Shown here: one piece after another, positions 54,701 through 64,000 of the stretch | How the letters are laid out: every line of letters starts with the position of its first letter | Position numbering within the stretch: position 1 is the stretch's first letter | DNA from: Bombus terrestris | Lineage: Eukaryota > Arthropoda > Insecta > Hymenoptera > Apidae | NCBI RefSeq assembly: GCF_910591885.1 | Contig: NC_063272.1 | Coordinates: forward strand, 8,382,364-8,446,363 | Direction: 5' to 3' | Length of the DNA: 64,000 bases | Position numbers and translations under genes: made by a program | Notes under the pieces: generated by a model | Databases searched by the model: none | The model's input: the letters and a program-made list of their open reading frames with translations, nothing else | Told to the model about the DNA's origin: nothing

Positions 54701-57700
54701 TAACAAATTAATTCTCTTAATATCGTTTATCGACTTAGAAAAATTTAACAGACACCCGATACACAGATACGACGCAATATTTCAAATCTAACTAGTTGTT
54801 AAGCTTTAAAAAATGTAATCCTACCCGAACACTCACGATATATTCAATTCTCTTCTAGCTTTACATCCTTTAAGACTATCAAATGTACCGTTAAACGATT
54901 CAGCCATTGGAGTACATCCAATCTTGCATCCACTTCGATCCAAGCTGCGCTATGGGACGTCTTTGTTCGCGAATTTGCATGTCGCAGTGGCGTTACGATT
55001 CTTTCGATCACGTTTCCATATCGAACGCGGTTCGCGTGTCGTTCTCGGATATCCGCTGTGTCGGATTCCACGACGGAAGCGTGCACCGGTTTCCACCCTT
55101 CTCCAGCCATTAGTTATTTAAGCGGACCCGCGTGTATCGAATGCAACGAACGCACGGAAGCTCTGTTGAAGGCGAGCTCGATTCCCCGTTGCTCGGCCAC
55201 GATTTCGTAATTCAGGTCATACGTATCTCTTTCTTCCTCTCTTCGTTCACTTCGAGTCCGTTATTATACGCAACTATCGAGCATTGTTCGAAGTATAGTA
55301 TTATTCTGCCCTCTTTTTGATTAAAATCGCTAGAATCTAACTAAAAATATCGTCATTCCTTTGAGGTACGTATGTTGAAATACTTCGAGGACCCGTGTTT
55401 TTAATTTATCTGGTTTAATTACTTTTCGTGTAATTTTACTGGAAATGTCATTTCTTTAAAACATCGTGTATTTCTTCAAAGTAGGTTTCTCAGAACTCGA
55501 TATACGTTTCAAATTACTCTCGTTATTTGAGATGTATAATAATTACGTCTGACTGTATACGTATGTACAGTATCTTGTTACGAAATGATGACCAGATTTT
55601 CTAAATTGAAGGAAAACAAAAATGGGAGAAAAAATTACGAAACTCCATATTTTCACGGATGTTTTGAAATGGTAGATAGGGCTTTCCGTTGGCTATTCTG
55701 GCTATGGCGAATCGACATTGTCACTAACAGTGGATCGATATCTCTTGATACCAGGTTCACCAGGCAGCGGGATTTTCGAGAGAATTCGAGAAATTTTCCG
55801 CCAAATGGGGTAATTCGATTCGTTACAATGCGACGATGGGATAATAGGTTCTGTTAAGCTTTTGTCCTACAGCGACGTTGATACTGTGACAATTGATATT
55901 TCACGTTATTTTTTATGATAAGAAACGAAGAAGAGAAGACAAATATTTGTACAGATATCTATCTATAATCTTTTTCAATTGAAATCGAAGTTGGAAGGTT
56001 TGCAGCAATAAGGAGACACAGCTTATATTTACGGCAGTATATTTAAATCGTGTTTATTGGAAGAGAAAGAGAGGTATAAGTTTCATATCCAAAAATGAAA
56101 AAATTTATTATTACGAATATTAATTGACTATAAATATGTAATACAATTAATTTTGAAAAAATTAATTTGACTGATTTTGTATTGCTTTAGATTAGGTTTA
56201 CTCAGATTACCAGAATACGGAGCTGTGTCTTTATCGCAGCAGCTCCTTCAATACTTAAAATATTAAAAAAATTCCACTGTAAAAATATATTAAAGTCACT
56301 GTGGTTGATATCGTAAGAAATTTTGGAGTGGAAAGCATTATGATTAGATTACTACGCTTTCGATGACGGAGGCTTTATTGCGTGGGTGTGGTATATAAAC
56401 GAATGTCACGGCAAATTGCGTAGTAACGTAGTGGAGACCACTTCTGTCACGTGATATAGATGATGTTTAAAAAAAAAAGAGAGAAAAAGAAATAACTAAA
56501 TATATACTTTACGTACATATATACTATACGTATATGTATTATATTATTGATTAGGTGTATTTGGGCGTTATCTCTGACGGTATATGTCATTTGATTACAA
56601 AAACACGAATAAAACAGTGTAGTATGACTTTGTACATTATATTAGTTATCAAAGTATATTACATAGTTATCAGAGTTGGTGCGTTGAATACAACTTAATA
56701 ACTGTGCTCCACGATAACAGCTCCTTCGTTTCGACCGCAATTGTGCACCAAAATGATAAATCTTGGGTTCGCATTGTTGGTTTATTGATAACCACAATAT
56801 TCGAATAGATTTGATGTTATTTTAGGTTATTTAGAATATTCAATTGATGATCAATATGTATATAAAATAAGTTAAAATGAAATATTCTAGATTTAATTAA
56901 TTTAATCCAAATTAGATTATTCCATCAAGCCTCTAAAAATTTACCACATTCTGCTCAAGCAAGAAATTCACATAAAATATAAATACTCGACCCCAAATAT
57001 TAATCATTAACAAACCAAGTTGTTTTGATAAAACTATAAATATTATATCATATTCAATTAAAATATAAAATGTGGCTTACATAGCTCCCAATAAAATTAA
57101 CGCTGTCTCATCAAACTCCCAAAAAAGTCTATTATACAAAAATCAAAACTTTGAGATCACTGCGCGTTTCATTGAGTCTAAAAACATGAAAAAAAAAGGG
57201 TCACTCTAAAATTCTATCAGCACACTAGAAAACTTTTTTCCTAAAACAAATTTTATTTAATACATTAATTTCGAATTAATAACAAAATCAACAAGATATA
57301 CAATATAAATACACCTGAAAATGTGATTGCAAACTTTTAACCGGTACTGTACATACATACCTCGCTCAGACAACAAATGTAGAGCCTCTAACCTCTAACC
57401 TATAGAAAGAAAAGCGGTGCACCTGTAAAACCATCGTTCCGTTAACACGCAAGACAACCAGACGGTCTAAGGAGCTTTCGAAGCCGTGGAATGACCGCGA
57501 GCTGAGCCGAGCCGAGCATATTGAGGGGTTTTCCAGCACGTAATCGATACCGGTTTGATAACATTCCTCGGGAAATGTCGGGTCAACGTTCTGACGTTAC
57601 GCTTCCATGCGGTCTGCTACTCGACCTTTCTATGCCAACTCGCGCTTCATTCGCGCGATCATTTGGCATGGCACGTTGGATCGCGTCGAATCCTTAAAAC

Positions 57701-58775
57701 CGTCTTCAGGACCAGGACATCTTTCACGTACGATTTAGGTCGCGCATTATTTCTTGTATTAACTGATAGCCTCGCAACCCAACGAGTATCCTCTCGAGGC
57801 CATTAAGAATCCTTAAATCGACGAGGAAATGCGACGGGAAAAAAGCTCGATAAAGTCGAGACTCCGGGGGGTTGTGAACGTGGCTAATTGAAATTTGAAT
57901 GGATGAGAGTTGATACTGCAACGAATATTACGATTATCTGTGGGACAATTACAGTCATGATAGAGTCAAGTTATAAAATTGATAGTCAGACAAACCATGA
58001 TTTACGTGCAGAGAAAGGAATTAGGAGAAATATGGGAACGGAAGGGGTTGAAATTTTGAGTGGGAAGGTTTGAAGAAATTTTTGATACGAAGTCAATGTG
58101 CTTTACGTTATATATTGGAAAATACATATTTCTATATATGTTATATATGATTTGTAAACACTTTTAATATGTTAGTGTATTTTATATTGAAAATACGTAT
58201 TTTTATAGTTATATACACATATATTAGATACTATCACTTTCTCTTCCTGGTTTCCCAATTATTAATATAGTTATTAATATTTGCAGTTCTCTTCCGTATG
58301 AATGAAATACTGTTAGTCATAAATCATTCTTCTTATTGTGCTCAACACACACGCGCATGATTTTTCAGATATAATAAAATATTTCATGTACTATCATTTG
58401 AAAAAGTTTTGTTACTTGTGTGATAATAATTATCGTGGGAATACAATAAACTATTAACCTTGTTGGTTGTATCAAGTGATTTGTAGCAGCATTCTAAATA
58501 TAAAGGAAGGGAAGAACTACGGTTAACATTGACAATGCGACGTTCAAGCTATAGCACGCGATTATAATAAAACAGGAAGTAATTTATTTGTGAATAGACG
58601 CTTTATTTATTCGCTTACACCGATACTTTGTACTTTGATGTATGGGTATATTCAACATAACATAACGGTTTATATGTTACGTGTCTATTGCATTAGCAAA
58701 ATACAGATGTATATAGACAAATGATAACATTATACATGCAAAAATTATATTACTGGTACTACCAGAATGATCGAT

Positions 58776-58800
58776 ATGATCAATTCGTAATTTTTCATAG
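58776..58800 (+). repeat. Dispersed repeat, copy 2
   Basis: Identical to 37102-37126. The following 120 bases (TTTTTTCATA, CTTTAATACAAGTTTCATG) resemble those after copy 1 (TTTTTTCATG, CTTTGGTACAGGCTTTACAT). Confidence 0.55.
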
Positions 58801-60154
58801 AAATTTCATAGATTCATAACGGCGCATGTTCGAGAATTTGAGTAATTTTTATTCTTCATTTTACGTATTTTTTCATAAATTTTTCATCGTGACTTCTTTA
58901 ATACAAGTTTCATGTTTTGATGAGTAAATTTAGTGTCAAAACAGAATATGATATTTGATCTTGAGAGAATCAGAATTTGTTGTTTGAATAAAGAATTGGT
59001 ATATTTTTGTAGGTTTAGAAAAGTCATTTAATTTGATATCAACAGGGCGTAGTTGATACTTTAAAAATGCTAGCTCAATTAACACATTGTAAAATTTTTA
59101 TCAATAATTTCCTTCATTGAAAAATTATCGATGATCACAAATCCTCGCTACACATATGTATCATATATATATATCGTATTCTATACTACATACATTACTA
59201 TTTGATAGCTTAGTTTATGACCTCGTTATATTATGCTATACCAATGACATAGACGTCTCGTCACATCAGGGACATTTAAATGGCGATCTGATACTGTTCT
59301 GATTATCCTTGTGACTGTAACCGAGTTACATGATTTGTAATTGATTTGCTGGTAAACGCTGCAGGAGTTTCCAAGTTCGCGAGATTACGATCGATGTAAT
59401 AGGTGATTTTGATAGAGTTTGCAGTAACTTGATTTCACCAGAGGATGTGACGCGTGTCAAATTGGGATTCGATCGAATTGTTGAAATTTGCATGACTTTA
59501 ATAGATAAAAAAAAACGTATGTTCGCATCTGTGGGGATAGTGAAGCATTATTTATGGGATAAGCATTTCACGACTCTCAGAATAGTTTAGTTTTACGAGT
59601 AACACCTTAAAATACGATTTTCTTTACGAGCGTACCTTATGCGAACGCGAAACAGAAAGTGTCACGTCTCCTTAAAAAAAAAAAGAAAAAACAGAAAATA
59701 TTCTTTGCTAATTCGTGATATTCTCTTTTTTGTTATATTTCGATGAAAACACTAAAACTGTAGAGAAAGAAAAATATCGGTTTTCATCGAATCCTTTGTA
59801 ACATGCAGCGGTTTAAAAAGATATTTGAACGTATAGTATAGAATACATTCACGCAAATATTGTACGTGTTATGTAAAGAGTTTTGAAATTTCATTAGCAT
59901 TATCATGAGACACGTCTGCTATTGGGTATATTGCTAAAATTTGAAACTAGTCTGAAAATATCTATAGAAGTTACAGCATATTTACTGCGAATTTACGTAC
60001 ATATATATATGTATTTAGTAAAAGATTAGTATACAACATGGAACGATCTGAAACATATAATCATTTTCAAGCTTGTTTCAATCTTTACCAATATAATTAT
60101 GACAATTGTGCCCCGTTACAATGCTAATTAAGTTTCAAAATGTTTCATAAAAAA

Positions 60155-60194
60155 TGACTACAGGTGTTCTAATACCTTCGCCAGCCACTGTATT
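60155..60194. mobile_element. Tc1-like transposon terminal inverted repeat (remnant)
   Basis: CAGGTGTTCTAATACCTTCG followed by CCAGCCACTGTA reads, on the other strand, TACAGTGGCTGGCGAAGG then TATTAGAACACCTG. This is the general form of Tc1-family ends, with a TA border. The matching other end was not found nearby. Confidence 0.4.
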
Positions 60195-61133
60195 TTCCCC
60201 TTTTTGATTTTCTCAATGCAATTTTCCACATTTTTATCATGCCGTGAAAATTAGTATGTGTTCAGAAGTCATTGCGCAGCATTCGTTATTAATGATACTT
60301 TTCAACCGCATCATCCTCGTTTCGAAAGGTCACAGTTAAAAACAGTTGCAGCATCACGAAGCCATAAAATGACCGCTGTTGTCCGACCATTTTTTTGTTT
60401 CTTATTCTTTTTCTTTTTTTTCGTTAAATGCGTATCTTTCGGATACGTGTTCTTTCGAAAGGCAGCCGTAGATTGTGCTTGTTTTACGTTTTTTGATAGA
60501 GGCGAGCTACCATGTACTCGTTAAATATTGAACGCATAGAGAACGTTCGCGTGCGACGGCTATCTAAAGCGAGATTTTTCTAAAGAAAAGAAAGGAATAT
60601 CAAACTACGCGGAAATTCTAATATTTTGCAATGTCGAAGGTGTTTTTGGATTTACCGATAGAAGTTGTGGAAGATCCTCAAAATAAAGGATTATCAAATA
60701 GTTTTTATCTTTGCGGTCTCTTGTAAAACTCATTACGGGTTCTAAGGGTGCTTCTCTGAAAGAGTAAATAGACAAAAACTGAGGATTTGTACGGGGAAGA
60801 GGATTCCTTGAAATTGTTTTATTTCAGCTTTGCAAAACTCATTAGTGACTCGGAACACATTTTCTTGTTAACCTCAAAGAAAAACTTGGGAAATATCGTC
60901 TTTGAATTTTACGTGTTCTTTAACGCCGTCAAATTTACCGGTGCTAAAGAAATACTCAAAAGTAAAAGAATACTTACATTCTTTATAATAATTAACTTCG
61001 TTAACTTTATTCTAACATTTTTGCAAAATAAGTTATGAATTTTGGCGGAAAAATTCAAAGAATAGGAATACAACGCGCTTTCGTAACATACATATATAAT
61101 TTGGTAATGTATAAAAAATAAAGCTATTCTCAG

Positions 61134-61140
61134 TTTCTCT

Positions 61141-61178
<38 letters not shown>
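61134..61178. repeat. (CT)n microsatellite
   Basis: TTTCTC units followed by about 14 uninterrupted CT dinucleotides; on the minus strand this is (GA)n, a possible GAGA-factor site. Confidence 0.9.
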
Positions 61179-61183
<5 letters not shown>

Positions 61184-63602
61184 ACAGTTTCGAAGGACTT
61201 CATAACATTTTACATAACTCACGTTGTATTTCGTTAAAAAATAATTACTCTTTTTACCATCCCCTCTTATTTTAGCACTTTAGAAAAAAATTCAAAAGCT
61301 ACTCTACTCCAGATCCGCAAACAACAAAAAGATAAAAATCTTCTTACAGGAGAAAAGTTCTATAAAATCGCCTTAGCGTAATCCCTGATTTCACGGCTGT
61401 TCATAAATCTTCTAAGGGTTTGGAAATTTAGCAAACACGAGGGCATTCCAGGCGAGGGCATCTCGCGGATTGTTCTCCAATTAGCGGACCTCCCGTTTTT
61501 GACGACGTTTTTCCTCGCTGCTCGAGAGGATTCTCGAAAGCGGTGCTCGAGCTCTCTCGAGCACCTGCCACTGAACGGGGACGAGCACACAGAAAGAATC
61601 GTCCACCCCTTTTTCCTCGTTCCCCTTCGTTTCTTGCTCGTGGAATTTCAGGATGCGCGGCGTTAGCATGGAAAATTGAATATTTTAATTATCGTCGAGT
61701 TTCGTCCCTGTGGATAGGCAAAAATATGCCTCCGTTTGCACGAGTTGGAAATATTTTCAAGATGTGGGTGGATACGAATGGAGCGTATTTATCGAACACG
61801 GTTTATCAATGACTTACTTGCGGTTCATTTGAATTTTGGGTTAATTTGACGCTCGAAATGACTGTAGCTCTTTTGTACGATTGAATCACTGTCCTAGATT
61901 TCAAACTTTCACGACTGTGAGAGGTCATGATATTGGTTTTTCGGGAACAATCGTGTAGCTATTGCACTTGCTCTTTGCACTTATATTTTAGGCTATCTTC
62001 ATTTCGTAGACGTTGCAGTGTGCTTGGTGAGAATACACCTGAAACAAATTGCAAACGTAAAGTACAGAGACAACAGCTACATGATTGTCCTCGAAAAAGC
62101 AATATCAATTATTAATCAAAGTTAAATCGTCGATGAAATTTTGCATATCCCCTTTAATTTGATTTCTTTGAAACCAAAGTTTTATACTCGGGTCGTCGAT
62201 AGTTATGTCGTAGTGTGTTAAACGACAAGAATGTCGAATGGAAAATGGAGAAAGTCTCGAAGCGGAGGTTTTAATTGACTTGTTTACTTATTTGTTCGTC
62301 GATTTACGACTTCTCGAGTTCGCCAAAGAGGTTCGTGAAGGCGATAGTTTTTTTCTGTTTCAGTTGATCTTCGATTTTACTTACATTTTATCGGTGATAC
62401 TAATTCGAGAGTGTAGTACACTTTCAGAATATTTGTAGTCGTTCTGGATTTTTATTATGATATCGCAGAACATTCACTCTTTCCCTTGATTTATATTCAA
62501 CAGTAAGCTTTTATAATTTATATCTTTAATAAGATTTACATCTAAAAATTGCTTCACATCTAAAAATTTTAAAGTCCGAAGTTTATTATATACTCAAATT
62601 GATATCTCTGTGTACATACATGCGTTATTTCTAAACAAGTTTAGTGACATATACATGGAAGTATTATGTGAAAACTCTACATGTAAAAATTATACAAACT
62701 AAGCTCTGTTACGATTGGTATCTCTATTCATATACGACATATACATTATTCCATTCCAAGAATGTTCTTCATTCTAACCTCGATTTCCCAAATACCCTTC
62801 GCCAAACACTAAGGCACTATCTTGTCTGCTATTTCTCATCTTAATCGAACCATTAAATTCAATCGGTGCTACAATGACTGAAAAGAAAATTCCGTCTCCG
62901 GTGAGGTTCTCATAATTTCTATTCGATCCTCTTGGCGTCACTTTCGATTTGAACGCGTCGTGGGCGTTAGCTTTCTGCCTACGTTTCAACGTAAAATATT
63001 CATTCAGTGTTTTTCACGGACGCTCTCGTATCGATCAGAATGAATTCGTCTCAGCCGGTGATCCTCGTTGCGCGACATTCGGGACACGCGTCGCCTCCGG
63101 AATAAAAGGTGAAACGAGCGGAATTTGCACGAGTAAAGAGTAACAAGGAGACGATGGTGGAACGGGCCAGGACGAAATAGAGTACAAGTAGCAGGAAAAT
63201 CAGCGACGTCACGTGCCACGTGCCTTCTTCAAATTTTATTCTATTCAAACGCTCCAGCTTCGATCATGTCTCGTCTCCTCTGTTCGATCGTACTTTCTTC
63301 GTGATCGTCCGCCATTGCCTCGGTTCAAGTCGAGAATATGTAGGGTTTATGATAACGTTATTTGGAAGTGCAAAGCTGAAATTGTAATTTAAACATGGAT
63401 ATTTAAATTTATAATAAAAATTTGTTTATATGATATCAATCAAAGTTTCATATACGTTGGTTCACGAAAGTATCTGAGTGTTTATCATAGAAAGCTCTTA
63501 CGTCTATGTTGTATGTTGTATGTGTTGTATAAAACACTTCGGAATTTTATTAGCACTGTAATGAGGGTCATGATTGTATTGGTTAAATGTGAGATGCATC
63601 TG

Positions 63603-63604
<2 letters not shown>

Positions 63605-63636
<32 letters not shown>
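63605..63636. repeat. (TA)n microsatellite
   Basis: A pure TA run of about 32 bases. Confidence 0.9.
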
Positions 63637-63641
<5 letters not shown>

Positions 63642-63739
63642 TGCAAACATTGCAAATATTTGATGAATGAAAAATATTTATGCAAATATACCAACAATGT
63701 TTTGGTAAATTCATACTTTTATAAATGTAACCAATTAAC

Positions 63740-63975
63740 CACAAAAATGGACCCGAAATAGAGATCTGTCTCATGTACTTAATATTAGTAAGTTGTAATA
63801 ATATTCAGTAAGTTGTAGTAATATTAGTAAGTATGGAATGCCTGATCATGATCAGCCATATCTACTTATAAAAACTTAATTGGATTCTAGAAACATAATA
63901 CACGTAGAGCTGACTAATTAAAGAGATGGAACCGAAGTGAAGATTTATCTCATGTACTAAATGTTAATAGACTGT
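63740..63975 (+). repeat. Direct repeat, two copies about 190 bp apart
   Basis: ATGGACCCGAAATAGAGATC then TCTCATGTACTTAATATTAG (from about 63,747), and ATGGAACCGAAGTGAAGATT then TCTCATGTACTAAATGTTA (from about 63,926). Between them are short AGTAAGTTGTARTAATATT repeats and a GATCATGATC palindrome. Confidence 0.55.
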
Positions 63976-64000
63976 AACCTGTAACGTATGAATTGTTTGA

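Larger units (their letters stand above)
48230..64000 (+). other. AT-rich region without recognisable coding exons
   Basis: Probably a very long intron or intergenic DNA. GC-richer islands occur at about 49,050-49,260, 51,360-51,720, 53,800-54,250, 54,850-55,250, 57,370-57,900, 60,250-60,560, 61,420-61,680 and 62,900-63,310. None of the short open frames in them resembles a known family. The islands may be enhancers or alternative promoters. Confidence 0.55.

Noticed and set aside
61543..61812. 89-codon + strand open frame in a GC-richer island
   Set aside because: No family resemblance; overlapping minus-strand frames are also open, and no convincing splice context was seen.

Overview
The window looks like an insect nuclear genome segment, most likely hymenopteran and probably a bee. 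It is AT-rich with CpG-rich islands set in AT-rich introns, and it has split genes with GT/AG introns. The best marker is a Gli/Cubitus interruptus ortholog whose zinc fingers and phosphorylation cluster are closest to insect Ci. The species call is an inference.

Layout. (1) 1-27,000, + strand: the gene cubitus interruptus (ci), the transcriptional effector of Hedgehog signalling. Eleven coding exons (3061-25577) were placed with matching splice phases. They give 1,364 residues ending at a conserved C-terminus; the start codon and any earlier exon are not visible and probably lie off the left edge. The first introns are long (up to 7.6 kb) and hold diverged repeats, a small inverted-repeat element and CpG-rich islands that may be enhancers. 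(2) 27,100-41,500, - strand: a 14-exon gene for a coiled-coil protein of about 1,551 residues, convergent with ci. The two polyadenylation signals are only about 150 bp apart. I do not recognise the family, but the splice phases agree from end to end. (3) 42,000-46,100, - strand: a gene with a SKICH domain (the fold of the TAX1BP1/NDP52/CALCOCO autophagy receptors), then a coiled coil and a Cys-containing tail. Its last exons seem to be alternative, one of them encoding a membrane anchor. Its first exon is not resolved. (4) 47,850-48,229, + strand: a CpG-rich promoter-like island ending in a strong splice donor, probably the non-coding first exon of a gene whose coding part lies beyond the right edge. 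(5) 48,230-64,000: no convincing coding exon. It is AT-rich DNA with scattered GC-richer islands, microsatellites, a Tc1-like transposon end and direct repeats.

The three coding genes share no obvious pathway. Ci acts downstream of Smoothened and Sufu, and the SKICH protein suggests selective autophagy. No tRNA, rRNA, CRISPR array or intact transposase was seen. All exon borders were read by eye from splice consensus and reading frame; no alignment or transcript data were available.
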